Assembly: GCF_023243075.1 (NCBI RefSeq)
Contig: NZ_JALKFZ020000004.1
Span: 1 to 64,000 of the forward strand
Source: Frankia sp. AiPa1
GTDB lineage: Bacteria; Actinomycetota; Actinomycetes; Frankiales; Frankiaceae
Reading direction: 5' to 3'
DNA length: 64,000 bases
The position numbers and the translations under genes were made by a program. The notes under the pieces are model-generated. The model searched no databases, was not told where the DNA came from, and saw only the letters and a list, made by a program, of their open reading frames with translations. This document shows positions 16,419-26,269 of this stretch, piece by piece. Numbering within the stretch: the stretch's first letter is position 1; the number at the start of each line of letters is the position of its first letter.

Positions 16419-18371
16419 ATGCCTGCCATCCCACGTAAGGCGCTGGCCGACGTCCGCCAGATCGCGGCACGGCGGACGGCGCCGGCCGTCCTCGAACTTG
16501 ATCTCACCGCAGATCCGCTTGAGGGCGTTCCGGCCGACCCGGTGACCCTCGCGCTCACACGTCGTCGGAACACTCTGCGAGACATCGTCGAGGCCCTGCG
16601 CTTTGCCGCCGAAGATCCCCGAGTATCCGTCGCGGTCGCACACATCTCAGCATGTGGGATGCCGCTGGCCCGCATTCAGGAGATCCGGGCGGCGATCGCC
16701 GCGTTCCGGGCGGCCGGCGGGACCGCCATTGCCTATGCCGACACGTTCGGCGAGTTCGGCGGCGGAACCGGGCCGTACTACCTGGCGTGCGCGTTCGACG
16801 AGATCTGGCTGGCGCCTTGTGGCGACTGCGGTCTGACCGGGCTTGGCATGGAAACACCCTTTCTGCGCGGCGCGCTGGACCGGCTGGGCGTGACGGTGGA
16901 GATGGGGCAGCGCTACGAGTACAAGAACGCGGTGAACACCCTGGTCGAGCGGGACTTCACCCCGGCCCATCTGGAAGCGGTCAGCCGGATCATCGAATCG
17001 TCGTCCGAGCAGGTCGTGGCGGGAATCGCGGCGGGGCGTCGAATCTCGGCCGACCGGGTTCGGCGGCTGATCGACCTGGGCCCGCTGACGGGCACGGTCG
17101 CGCTGGACACCGGTCTGGTTGATCGGTTGGGCTACCGCGACGAGGTGTACGACGCGGCCCGCGCTCGGGTGAACGTCGGCTCCGGCGCTGGTCGCGGCGA
17201 GGGCGCCGAGCCGGTGCTGATGTACGCGGCGACCTATCGGCGTCTTGCCGAGCGGAAGGAGAAGTCGCCGGTGCGGCGCGTCACCGCGCTCGCGTCACGT
17301 GGGCCTGGGGCGTTCTTTCTGAAGGAGGAGCGCGAGGAACAGGCGGAGTCTCCGGAGCGGTTCCAGGAGAGCGGGATGGGCTTCGCCGGCGAAGGGGCGG
17401 GTCCGGAGGAACGAGGCACGCTGTTGGCGCCTTCCGTCACTCCGCCGCATGGAGATCCGCGTCGGTCCGTCGTCGCGCTTATCCACGGTACTGGGCCGGT
17501 CGTGCTTGGATCCGGCGCACCGGGCCCATTGTCAGGGTCGGTGCTTGCCGCCGAGGCGACGACCGCGGCACTGCGGGCCGCAGCCCGAGACGAGGACGTC
17601 GTCGCGGCCGTGTTCCGGGTCAGCAGCCCTGGCGGCTCCTACGTTGCGTCGGACTTGATCCGACGGGAAGCCGAACGCTTTCGGGCCAGCGGCCGGCCGC
17701 TGATCGTGTCGATGGGGGACGTGGCTGCCTCGGGCGGATACTTCGTCGCCCTGGCCGGTGATGCCATCGTGGCGAATCCGGGCACGTTGACCGGGTCAAT
17801 CGGTGTGTTCGCCGGCAAGCAGGTAGTGCGCGAACTGCTGGACAAGGTCGGGGTGGGGTTCGGGGCGGTCGCCGAGGGCGAGCATGCACTGATGATGTCC
17901 CCGCGTCGCCCCTTCACCGCGGGGGAGCGCGAGAAGCTCGAGGAGTTTCTCGACCGGGTGTACGCCGACTTCATCGACAAGGTCGCCGCCGCCCGGGGAC
18001 TGAGCCGGGACCGCGTCCACGAGTTGGCCCGCGGCCGAGTGTGGACGGGCGCGGACGCCCACCGGCATGGGCTCATTGACGAGCTCGGTGGCCTTTCCGA
18101 GGCGCTCCGCCTGGCCTGGTCCCGCGCGGGTATGCCGGATGGGCAGACACCGCGCGTGCGGCTTGCGCCAAGGCCGTCGGTACTCGACCGGATCCGGGCG
18201 CCCAAGTCCAGCGAGGACCGGGGCGCCGCAGCAGTTGGTCTGTCCGCCGGCACGACCGTGGGATCGGCACTCGGATCGTTCGGGTGGGGGTCTTTCGCCC
18301 CGCTGGCGGCACGACTTGGCCTGCCGGTGTCCGGTCCACTGACGATGCCGCCGATGGGACGGATCGGCTGA
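16419..18371 (+). CDS. sppA: Signal peptide peptidase SppA, 67K type
   Basis: A 650-residue protein with two peptidase S49 domains. The general-base Lys is K169 in RYEYKNAVN of the first domain, and the nucleophile Ser is S438 in GDVAASGGYF of the second, the split dyad known from E. coli SppA. The linker between them (about 285-345) is charged and Glu-rich (LKEEREEQAESPERFQ). Unlike the E. coli enzyme, no hydrophobic anchor is visible at the N-terminus, which begins MPAIPRKALADVRQIAARR. This form may be soluble or peripherally bound. It would degrade cleaved signal peptides and other membrane-released peptides. It lies between mazG and eno on the same strand. Confidence 0.92.
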   Translation: MPAIPRKALADVRQIAARRTAPAVLELDLTADPLEGVPADPVTLALTRRRNTLRDIVEALRFAAEDPRVSVAVAHISACGMPLARIQEIRAAIAAFRAAGGTAIAYADTFGEFGGGTGPYYLACAFDEIWLAPCGDCGLTGLGMETPFLRGALDRLGVTVEMGQRYEYKNAVNTLVERDFTPAHLEAVSRIIESSSEQVVAGIAAGRRISADRVRRLIDLGPLTGTVALDTGLVDRLGYRDEVYDAARARVNVGSGAGRGEGAEPVLMYAATYRRLAERKEKSPVRRVTALASRGPGAFFLKEEREEQAESPERFQESGMGFAGEGAGPEERGTLLAPSVTPPHGDPRRSVVALIHGTGPVVLGSGAPGPLSGSVLAAEATTAALRAAARDEDVVAAVFRVSSPGGSYVASDLIRREAERFRASGRPLIVSMGDVAASGGYFVALAGDAIVANPGTLTGSIGVFAGKQVVRELLDKVGVGFGAVAEGEHALMMSPRRPFTAGEREKLEEFLDRVYADFIDKVAAARGLSRDRVHELARGRVWTGADAHRHGLIDELGGLSEALRLAWSRAGMPDGQTPRVRLAPRPSVLDRIRAPKSSEDRGAAAVGLSAGTTVGSALGSFGWGSFAPLAARLGLPVSGPLTMPPMGRIG

Positions 18372-19784
<1,413 letters not shown>

Positions 19785-19789
19785 CGCCG

Positions 19790-20164
19790 GTGCCGGCACC
19801 GCGCGTTGCGCTGACCACGAGGGCGACCCTGCTTGCTGTCGTGATCTGCGTGCTCGTCCTGACCCTCGCCTACCCGCTGCGGCTTTACCTGCGCCAGCAG
19901 AGCAAGCTGTCCCAGCTCGCCCGCGCCAATGCGCAGGCACAGACCCAGGTCGACCAGCTGCGTTCGACGGTCAGCCGTTACAACGACCAGAACTGGGCCG
20001 ATGACGAGGCGCGGCGCCGGCTGCACTACATCAAGCCAGGTGAGCAGGTGTATCTGAGGCCCGCACCAGCGACCTCGCAGCCGACCGACCAGTCCCGGCA
20101 CAGTGTCGCCCCAGGTGATTCTGCCTGGTATGGCCGGCTGTGGTCGCAGATTGCCGCTCCGTAG
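19790..20164 (+). CDS. FtsB/DivIC-like septum formation initiator
   Basis: A 124-residue bitopic membrane protein. A short cytoplasmic N-terminus is followed by one transmembrane helix (about 12-33, TLLAVVICVLVLTLAYPL), then a predicted coiled coil (QQSKLSQLARANAQAQTQVDQLRST) and a short extracytoplasmic tail with WADDEARRRLHYIKPGEQVY. This matches FtsB/DivIC proteins, which join FtsL and FtsQ at the divisome. The GTG start is 5 nt after the eno stop, implying coupling or cotranscription, as in other actinobacteria where a gene of this type follows eno. Confidence 0.88.
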   Translation: MPAPRVALTTRATLLAVVICVLVLTLAYPLRLYLRQQSKLSQLARANAQAQTQVDQLRSTVSRYNDQNWADDEARRRLHYIKPGEQVYLRPAPATSQPTDQSRHSVAPGDSAWYGRLWSQIAAP

Positions 20165-20222
20165 CGCCGGGCCGGTCTGGTGGGCCCCGGGGAGCGAACC
20201 GATCGAGGATGGGGGTTGTGGC

Positions 20223-20741
20223 GTGGAGCAGACGGCGGTGTCGGCTCAGGATGCGGAGACTGTCCACCGGCAGTTGGGTCGGCAGCCCCGTGGGCTGGTA
20301 GCTGTCGCCCACCGATGTACCTGCGGCCGGCCCGATGTGGTCGAGACCGCTCCGCGACTGCCCGACGGCACCCCGTTCCCCACGCTGTATTACCTCACCT
20401 GCCCCCGGGCTACAAGCGCCGTCTCACGGCTGGAGAGCTCCGGGATGATGCGCGAGATGACCGATCGGCTGGCGGTCGACGCGGAGCTCGCCGCTGCGTA
20501 CACCGCGGCGCACGAGGACTACCTTGACCGTCGCGATGCGCACGAGTTGCTTCCCGGTGCGCCCAGCGCTGGGGGGATGCCCACTCGGGTCAAGTGCCTG
20601 CATGTACTCGTCGCGCACAGCCTGGCGGTGGGTCCGGGGGTCAACCCGTTCGGTGACGAGGCGCTTGCCGCGCTTGGGGACTGGGGAGGCCGCGGCCCCT
20701 GCGTGGCAGAGGCTCGAGTATCCGAGGAAGGATCGGCATGA
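20223..20741 (+). CDS. DUF501 domain protein
   Basis: A 172-residue member of the DUF501 family, of unknown function. Typical features are RCTCGRPDVVETAPRLPDGTPF, FPTLYYLTCPRATSAVSRLE, and the C-terminal GGMPTRVKCLHVLVAHSLAVGPGVNPFG, with conserved Cys and His residues that could bind metal. GTG 20223 is chosen because conserved sequence starts shortly after it; the frame upstream overlaps the FtsB-like gene. The stop overlaps the ppx start (ATGA), so the two are coupled. The order eno, ftsB-like, DUF501, ppx is a widely conserved actinobacterial block. Confidence 0.88.
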   Translation: MEQTAVSAQDAETVHRQLGRQPRGLVAVAHRCTCGRPDVVETAPRLPDGTPFPTLYYLTCPRATSAVSRLESSGMMREMTDRLAVDAELAAAYTAAHEDYLDRRDAHELLPGAPSAGGMPTRVKCLHVLVAHSLAVGPGVNPFGDEALAALGDWGGRGPCVAEARVSEEGSA

Positions 20742-21727
20742 CGCGTGTCGCCGCGATCGACTGCGGTACGAACTCGATCCGTCTGCTTGTGGCGGAGATC
20801 GACGGTACCGGCCTGCACGAGCTGACCCGCCGGATGGAGATCGTGCGGCTTGGGGCAGGTGTCGACCGGACCGGTGAGCTCGCCCCGCAGGCGCTTGAAC
20901 GCACGCTGGTCGCGTTGCGCGACTATGCCGGCGAGATCGAACGGCTGGGCGCGACCCGGGTGCGAATGGTAGCCACCAGTGCGACCCGGGATGCCCGCAA
21001 CCGCGGTGTCCTGGTGGCCGGCGTGCGGGAGATCCTCGGAGTCGACCCTGAGGTGATCAGCGGAGACGAGGAGGCGTCGCTGTCCTTCGCCGGCGCCATC
21101 GGCGATCTCGTCGGGAAGGCGTCCGTCGCCACCCCGATCCTGCTTGCCGACATCGGGGGAGGGTCTACCGAACTCGTCCTGGGGGGCAGAGCCGGGGTGC
21201 TGGCGGCACGTTCGGTGAACGTGGGCTGCGTTCGACTCGCGGAACGGCATCTTCACAACGACCCGCCCACGGCGGCCCAGACAGCCGCGATCGTCGCCGA
21301 CGCGCGGTCCGCGTTCGATCTGGCCGCGCAGACAGTGCCGATTACCGAGGCCGCAACCCTTGTCGGCGTCGCCGGCACGGTCACCACCGTCGCCGCACTG
21401 GCCGCGGACCTGCCGGGCTATGACGCCGAACGCATCCATCTGTCGGTGACGAGCGCCGACCAGGTCGCCGAGGTCACCGAGCGACTACTTGCCATGACCC
21501 GCGGTGAGCGGGCCGCCTTGGCAGTCATGCACCCGGGCCGGGTCGATGTCATCGCAGCCGGCGCGCTCGTACTGCGCACACTGGTCGAGCGGACCGGTGC
21601 CGCCGCGGTGGTGGCCAGCGAGCGTGACATCCTCGACGGCATCGCACTGGCGCTTGCCGGCGCCTCGTCCACGCCGCTCCCACCAACAGGTTCAGCCAGC
21701 CCAGCCAGCCCGGTCGCCACCGGGTGA
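20738..21727 (+). CDS. ppx: Exopolyphosphatase/pppGpp phosphohydrolase (Ppx/GppA family)
   Basis: A 329-residue ASKHA-fold phosphatase. Phosphate loop 1 ([18 protein letters not shown]), the catalytic region [12 protein letters not shown], phosphate loop 2 ([14 protein letters not shown]) and GTVTTVAAL are all present. It corresponds to the short actinobacterial Ppx without the C-terminal HD domain of E. coli Ppx, so it acts on short-chain polyphosphate or pppGpp. ATG 20738 overlaps the DUF501 stop, and its own stop overlaps the downstream glycosylase start (GTGA), giving a tightly coupled trio. Confidence 0.92.
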   Translation: MTRVAAIDCGTNSIRLLVAEIDGTGLHELTRRMEIVRLGAGVDRTGELAPQALERTLVALRDYAGEIERLGATRVRMVATSATRDARNRGVLVAGVREILGVDPEVISGDEEASLSFAGAIGDLVGKASVATPILLADIGGGSTELVLGGRAGVLAARSVNVGCVRLAERHLHNDPPTAAQTAAIVADARSAFDLAAQTVPITEAATLVGVAGTVTTVAALAADLPGYDAERIHLSVTSADQVAEVTERLLAMTRGERAALAVMHPGRVDVIAAGALVLRTLVERTGAAAVVASERDILDGIALALAGASSTPLPPTGSASPASPVATG

Positions 21728-22533
21728 CCTGCGGTCCCGCAGGGCCGGCGGCGGCCGGCGGCGGCTGGCCGGGTGATCCGGCCGGCCCAGACACGCCGGT
21801 CGCCGGGTCCGCGCACCAGGTGGCCGCGCTTGCGGCCGGAGCGAGCAGCGCCGGCGAGCTCGACGCGCTGGTGACGGTATGTCGAGCATGCCCGCGTCTG
21901 GTCAGCTGGCGGGAGGAGGTCGCTCAGGTGCGCCGGGCGGCCTACGCGGACCAGCCGTACTGGGGTCGTCCCGTCTCGTCATTCGGCCCGCAGGACGCAC
22001 GGATCCTGATCATTGGCCTTGCGCCCGCGGCTCACGGCGGCAACCGTACCGGGCGAATTTTTACTGGCGACCGCAGCGGTGACTGGTTGTTCGCTTCGCT
22101 GTACCGGGTGGGACTGGCCGTGTCGCCGACGTCGACGACCGTGGCGGATGGCCAGCGCCTGCACGCGACCCGGATCGTGGCGGCGGTGCGCTGTGCTCCG
22201 CCGTCAAACCGTCCGACCGTCGGCGAACGGGACTCCTGCCGTCCCTGGCTCGTCCGCGACCTGGAGCTTGTGCGATCGAGTCTGCGGGTCGTGGTCGTGC
22301 TCGGAGGTTTCGCCTGGACCGCGCTGTGGCCGGCACTGTCCCAGGCGGGATACGACCTCCCGCCACGACGGCCACGATTTGGTCACGATGTACGGGTGAC
22401 GCTGCCGGGGGATGCGGTGCGGGTCGTTGGCTGTTATCACCCGAGCCAGCAGAACACGTTCACCGGGCGCGTAACCGAGGTGATGCTCGACACGATTTTT
22501 GCCACCGCTGCCCGGCTGGCTGAACTCGGCTGA
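21724..22533 (+). CDS. Family 5 uracil-DNA glycosylase (UdgB-like)
   Basis: A 269-residue DNA repair glycosylase. After an alanine/glycine-rich N-terminus come cysteines at [12 protein letters not shown] that, with one near CAPPSNRP, suit an Fe-S cluster as in UDG families 4 and 5. The active-site motif [19 protein letters not shown] lacks the catalytic Asp/Asn of other families, the family 5 hallmark, and [13 protein letters not shown] supplies the second motif. It would excise uracil and possibly hypoxanthine or other deaminated bases. The GTG start overlaps the ppx stop by 4 nt. A hairpin at 22571-22597 probably ends the operon. Confidence 0.92.
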   Translation: MTCGPAGPAAAGGGWPGDPAGPDTPVAGSAHQVAALAAGASSAGELDALVTVCRACPRLVSWREEVAQVRRAAYADQPYWGRPVSSFGPQDARILIIGLAPAAHGGNRTGRIFTGDRSGDWLFASLYRVGLAVSPTSTTVADGQRLHATRIVAAVRCAPPSNRPTVGERDSCRPWLVRDLELVRSSLRVVVVLGGFAWTALWPALSQAGYDLPPRRPRFGHDVRVTLPGDAVRVVGCYHPSQQNTFTGRVTEVMLDTIFATAARLAELG

Positions 22534-22570
22534 GCCTGATCGCAATCCCGGACAGAATGTGGCCGCCGCC

Positions 22571-22597
22571 ACGGCGGAGGGGCCGATGCTCCGCCGT
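22571..22597 (+). terminator. Hairpin after the udg operon
   Basis: A perfect 9-bp stem (ACGGCGGAG / CTCCGCCGT) with a 9-nt loop begins 37 nt beyond the glycosylase stop and is followed by ATTC. It is well placed to end the ppx-udg transcript before the separate dehydrogenase gene. Confidence 0.5.
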
Positions 22598-22683
22598 ATT
22601 CACGTGTCCTGCGTCACGTAAATTCCTGGGCCGGTTGGCGTGGGTCGCGGTGCGGTCCAGTCGTCGTGGGTACGGTTTTCCCC

Positions 22684-24111
22684 ATGAGCTCCGGGCCCGC
22701 GCCGCACATCCTCATCATCGGCGGAGGATACGTAGGCATGTATACCGCCTTGCGGCTGCGGCGGAAGCTGCGGGCCGCGGAGGCGAGCATCACCGTGGTC
22801 GAGTTCAACTCCTACATGACCTACCAGCCGTTCCTCCCGGAGGCGGCTGCCGGCAACCTCGAGCCACGGCATGTGGTAGTTCCGCTACGGAAGGTGCTCA
22901 AGGGCTGCCGAGTCATTAGCGGATCTGTTCTCTCCGTCACACATGAGAGGCGGACCGCAGTGGTTCGGCCCCCGCTGGGTGATCCGTTCGAGCTGGCGTA
23001 CGACATTCTGGTGATGTGTCCGGGCTCGGTGGCACGGACACTACCCATCCCGGGCCTTGCCGAGCAGGGCGTCGGCTTCAAAAGCGTTGCCGAGGCGATC
23101 TACCTGCGAAACCAGGTCATTGGCCGGCTTGACGCGGCGGTCTCGGCCACCGACCTGGTGGTTCGCCGCCGGGCCCTCACTTTTCTGTTCATCGGCGGCG
23201 GTTATGCGGGAATCGAGGCCCTCGCCGAACTGGAAGATATGGCACGCGATGCCTGCTCATTTTATCCTGACCTGAACCCCAGCGAGATGCGCTGGGTTCT
23301 GGTCGAAGCATCCGACAGGATTCTTCCCGAGGTTTCCACCGCAATGGGCCTTTATACGGTGAAGCAGCTCGAGCGCCGAGGAATAGAGGTAAAGCTTGGC
23401 ACCCGGGTGGAAAGTATGGTCGACGGCCGGGTCGTGCTGGACAATGATGAGCGTTTCGACGCCGGCACCGTGGTCTGGACCGCCGGCGTAAAGCCGCACC
23501 CCCTGCTGGCCCGGACCGACCTGCCGCTGGACGAGCGCGGCCGGGTGCGAACGACCGCCTTCCTACAGGTCGACGGGGTGTCTGACGCCTGGGCTGCGGG
23601 CGACTGTGCCGCGGTGCCCGACCTGACCAGGGGGGAAGGGGAGACGACCGGCCCGTCAGCGCAGCACGCCGTCCGGCAGGCCGCCCGCCTCGGCGAGAAT
23701 CTGGTCGCCGAGCTGCGGCGGCAGCCCATCCACCCCTACCAGCACAGGTATGCGGGCAGCGTGGCCTCGCTGGGCCTGCACAAGGGCGTTGCCGAGGTGT
23801 ACGGAGTGCGGCTGCGCGGCTGGCCAGCGTGGCTGATGCATCGGACCTACCATCTCAGCCGGGTCCCGACCGTCAACCGCAAGGTGCGGGTGATGGCCGA
23901 CTGGACCCTCGCGCTGTTCTTCCGCCGGGAGATCGTCTCGCTGGGCTCTTTCGCTGACCCTCGCGCGGAGTTCCGTAGCGTGGCTACTCCAACACTGTCG
24001 TCGGACCAGGCCGCGCATGCTGACTCGACTCAGGCCCCAGCCTCAGGGTCGTCCCCGGCCCGGCCCGCGGGTCCTCCGGTGGCCGGTCCGAGCGGAGTGC
24101 CAACCGCGTAG
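22684..24111 (+). CDS. NDH-2-like NAD(P)/FAD-dependent oxidoreductase
   Basis: A protein of about 475 residues with two dinucleotide folds: the FAD loop ILIIGGGYVGMYTALRLR at the N-terminus and the NAD loop FLFIGGGYAGIEALAELED at about 170. GTVVWTAGV and AAGDCAAVPD complete the FAD site. Length and order fit type II NADH dehydrogenases, which pass electrons from NADH to menaquinone without proton pumping; membrane contact would be through the C-terminal helix region around RGWPAWLMHRTYHL. The tail after residue 445 is disordered. ATG 22684 is used; GTG 22666 is possible. The segment TRGEGETTGPSAQHAVRQA is typical for the family. The quinone specificity is inferred. Confidence 0.88.
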   Translation: MSSGPAPHILIIGGGYVGMYTALRLRRKLRAAEASITVVEFNSYMTYQPFLPEAAAGNLEPRHVVVPLRKVLKGCRVISGSVLSVTHERRTAVVRPPLGDPFELAYDILVMCPGSVARTLPIPGLAEQGVGFKSVAEAIYLRNQVIGRLDAAVSATDLVVRRRALTFLFIGGGYAGIEALAELEDMARDACSFYPDLNPSEMRWVLVEASDRILPEVSTAMGLYTVKQLERRGIEVKLGTRVESMVDGRVVLDNDERFDAGTVVWTAGVKPHPLLARTDLPLDERGRVRTTAFLQVDGVSDAWAAGDCAAVPDLTRGEGETTGPSAQHAVRQAARLGENLVAELRRQPIHPYQHRYAGSVASLGLHKGVAEVYGVRLRGWPAWLMHRTYHLSRVPTVNRKVRVMADWTLALFFRREIVSLGSFADPRAEFRSVATPTLSSDQAAHADSTQAPASGSSPARPAGPPVAGPSGVPTA

Positions 24112-24456
24112 CCGGCGGACGCCGGCGATCAGCCGCAGTTGTCTGTGGAGCGCCATCCCGGCGGTCAGGAATGCCGCTGCCCGCCGGGGTTGGTGGCTGG
24201 TGGCCCCGGCAAGTTACGTCCGCCTTAGTGGGCTATTACGACGCTCGATGAGCGTTCCCGCTAACCATCCGGCGTGATCGGCCTATTCGACGGCGGCAGG
24301 CTGCCGTGCCGTGATCCGTGAGCATGGCGAATCAGCGGCATCCTCGTCACGATGAGTCACGCTTTCGTCATGGCTGCCGACTCCTGGGCACTTTTTCCGC
24401 GTTGTGTCATTCCCAGAACCTACGTAGCGTGGTAGAAATGGCAGCGATGTAGACGA
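24112..24456. other. Spacer between ndh-like gene and tRNA, no gene seen
   Basis: This 345-bp stretch begins with a 6-bp stem (GCCGGC, 24111-24116 and 24121-24126) that may end the dehydrogenase transcript, and then becomes AT-richer toward the tRNA. No frame has both a ribosome site and coding-like third positions. Confidence 0.6.
24402..24430 (+). promoter_or_regulatory. Candidate promoter of the tRNA gene
   Basis: TTGTGT (24402-24407) and TAGCGT (24425-24430) are separated by 17 nt, and transcription would start about 20 nt before the tRNA. An alternative -10, TAGAAA, is at 24433-24438. The spacing fits a sigma-70-type promoter, but this is pattern matching only. Confidence 0.4.
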
Positions 24457-24531
24457 GCCGGTGTATCCCAACTGGTAGAGGAGGCTGTCCTAAAAACAGC
24501 TCGAGTGTCGGTTCGACTCCGACCACCGGCA
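24457..24531 (+). tRNA. Atypical tRNA, structural anticodon UAA
   Basis: The 75-nt sequence folds as a full cloverleaf. The acceptor stem has 7 of 7 pairs (GCCGGTG/CACCGGC) with discriminator A and no encoded CCA. The D stem has 3 bp with GG in the loop, the anticodon stem is GCTGT/ACAGC, the variable loop has 6 nt, and the T stem is GTCGG/CCGAC with the normal TTCGACT loop. The anticodon loop is CCTAAAA, so positions 34-36 read UAA (Leu codon UUA), but position 33 is C instead of the nearly universal U. A leucine tRNA should have a long variable arm, which is missing. It may therefore be a non-canonical or non-ribosomal tRNA, or a decayed gene; the isotype call is unsafe. Confidence 0.72.
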
Positions 24532-24666
24532 CAATTGCCCAGCGCGACGTGCCACCCGCGACGCCGAGCGCCGTGGGTGGACGGCGTTTGCAGCCGGGAA
24601 CCCGTCTGGCCGTGGGATCGTTGGGTGAGTGACCATCCCGTTCACATCGCTGGAGGATCCGGCTCG

Positions 24667-25425
24667 ATGGCCGATCTACGTTCGTCGAATCCCGCGCTGC
24701 GTCCCGGGTCCTTCGCCTCCCCACCCACCCCGACCCCGGAGCAACTGGCCAGCCAATTCCGGCAGCCGACCACGCTTACCATCGACGATGTCGTGGTCCA
24801 CACCCTCGGCCTGTTCGCGGTGCTGGGTGTCGGCGCCGTCGGCGGATGGCTGATCGGGCGGGACGCCCCCGGTGTGGCGCTGGGCGCCGGGCTCGTCGCA
24901 CTGGTCATCAGCCTGGTCGTCTCGATGCGCGGGCTGATCCGCCCGCCGCTGGTGATTGCGTTCGCGCTGATCGAAGGGGTTGCGGTCGGCGCGATCTCCC
25001 GCTATTACGAGGACGCGTTCGCCCATATCGTCCCGCAGGCGCTGCTAGGCACTGGGCTGATCTTTGTCGCGATGCTGGTTGCCTACCGCAGCCGTCGGCT
25101 GCGCGCGACGCCGAGGATGGCCCGCATCGTCACGGGAGTGCTGTTCGGTGTCGTGCTGCTCGGCCTGGCGGACCTGGTCATCCGCGCCGTCAGCGACAGT
25201 CACCTGCCGGTGATCAATGATCCATCGCCGCTGGGCGTTCTGTTCAGTGTGCTGGTGCTGGGCGTGGCCAGCCTCCAGTTCATCCTTGACTTCGACGGCA
25301 TCGAGCGGGCGATCCGCGCGGGCGCTCCTCGGTCCGAGGCCTGGCGTGCTGCGTTCGGCCTGCTCATCGGCTTCGTGTGGGTCTACCTGGAGACGCTGCG
25401 TCTGCTCGCCAAACTCCGCCAGTAG
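24667..25425 (+). CDS. Bax inhibitor-1/YccA family membrane protein
   Basis: A 252-residue protein with a hydrophilic N-terminus (about 45 residues) followed by seven hydrophobic segments. The arrangement, the segments FALIEGVAVGAISRYYEDAF and LQFILDFDGIERAIRAGAP, and the closing YLETLRLLAKLRQ are characteristic of actinobacterial BI-1/YccA-like (TMBIM) proteins. These are membrane-stress and ion-leak proteins whose bacterial role is not settled. ATG 24667 has a perfect GGAGG (24652-24656) 10 nt upstream, ruling out the longer frame that would run through the tRNA. It lies 135 nt downstream of the tRNA and faces the small DUF4287-like gene. Confidence 0.92.
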   Translation: MADLRSSNPALRPGSFASPPTPTPEQLASQFRQPTTLTIDDVVVHTLGLFAVLGVGAVGGWLIGRDAPGVALGAGLVALVISLVVSMRGLIRPPLVIAFALIEGVAVGAISRYYEDAFAHIVPQALLGTGLIFVAMLVAYRSRRLRATPRMARIVTGVLFGVVLLGLADLVIRAVSDSHLPVINDPSPLGVLFSVLVLGVASLQFILDFDGIERAIRAGAPRSEAWRAAFGLLIGFVWVYLETLRLLAKLRQ

Positions 25426-25497
25426 GGGGCTGGAAGTCGCCCGCACGACCGATCGGCGGGAAGCGGTGGCCTCTTGAGGGGCTCCCCGCCTCGGCTG

Positions 25498-25740
25498 CTA
25501 GGCGCGGATCGCCCTACGCCGTAGATCGGCCTCGTGGACGAGGGCGGAGGCATAGCTGTGTGGCAGGTTGTGCTCGAGGCGTAGCCAGTTCACCCGCTCG
25601 GAAAAGCGGAGCAGGCCCGGACCCTCCGCCAGCCGGCTCAGCCAGATGTTCACTTCGTGGCCAGTCACCTTCGGAATCCGCTCGATCAGATATTGATGGG
25701 TCTGAGGGGACCGGGTCTGCGGGGAACGGTGTAGTGACAT
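25498..25740 (-). CDS. DUF4287-like small protein
   Basis: An 80-residue protein. The stretch HEVNIWLSRLAEGPGLLRFS and the following ERVNWLRLEHNLPHSYASAL match the pattern of DUF4287-type proteins (a helical domain with a trailing WL..EH....A motif). The function is unknown; no enzyme or DNA-binding motif is seen. The start is supported by a perfect GGAGG 6 nt before the ATG. It is divergent from the 25850 gene, sharing a 109-bp promoter region. Confidence 0.75.
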   Translation of the reverse strand: MSLHRSPQTRSPQTHQYLIERIPKVTGHEVNIWLSRLAEGPGLLRFSERVNWLRLEHNLPHSYASALVHEADLRRRAIRA

Positions 25741-25849
25741 GCGCGCCTCCAGTCGTGAAACCCGACGTCAACAGCTCATGTCGTAAGCGTGCCCCATACC
25801 ACGGCGCTCGGCAAGGCCCAGAGTCGCCTCGGTCCGGTATCATGCCCGG

Positions 25850-26230
25850 ATGTCCGTCTCGGTGGGCAGTCTCGCCCGCGAGGTGGTGCTGCTGGTGCAG
25901 GTGCTGCGGGGCTGGGCCGGCTCATCCTGGGAGGTTCCCGCCGCCAGCGGGTTGACTCGGGCGCAACGCACCATCCGTCTGGTAGGCGAGCTGGCCGTGC
26001 TCGGTGAACGTGCGGGTGTCGGCGCGCCACCTGGCATCAGCCCTCCACGCCTGGCGCCACACGCCCTTCCCGATCAGGTTGCCGTGCTGGCCGAGGAGCT
26101 GCTTGCCGTGCTCGACGTCGCGGACCCCACGCATCCCCCGGGTCACCAGATCCTGCTTGACACGCACGCCGCCGTCACCGATGCTCGGGCTGATCTCGAC
26201 GGTGCTGGTTTCGGCTTCCGGCTGCGCTGA
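25850..26230 (+). CDS. Conserved-looking helical protein of unknown function
   Basis: A 126-residue, Ala/Leu/Val-rich protein with no signal peptide and no recognised domain. It begins MSVSVGSLAREVVLLVQVLR and has two amphipathic helices (AVLAEELLAVLDVADP, then HAAVTDARADLDGAG). The codon use is normal for the window. It lies between two minus-strand genes and ends 40 nt from the SGNH hydrolase stop, so it is convergent with that operon. It may be a small cytosolic protein of restricted distribution. I cannot assign a function. Confidence 0.6.
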   Translation: MSVSVGSLAREVVLLVQVLRGWAGSSWEVPAASGLTRAQRTIRLVGELAVLGERAGVGAPPGISPPRLAPHALPDQVAVLAEELLAVLDVADPTHPPGHQILLDTHAAVTDARADLDGAGFGFRLR

Positions 26231-26269
26231 GCGCGGTGGTTGCGGCCGATCCGTGCCGGTCAGCGCCGA

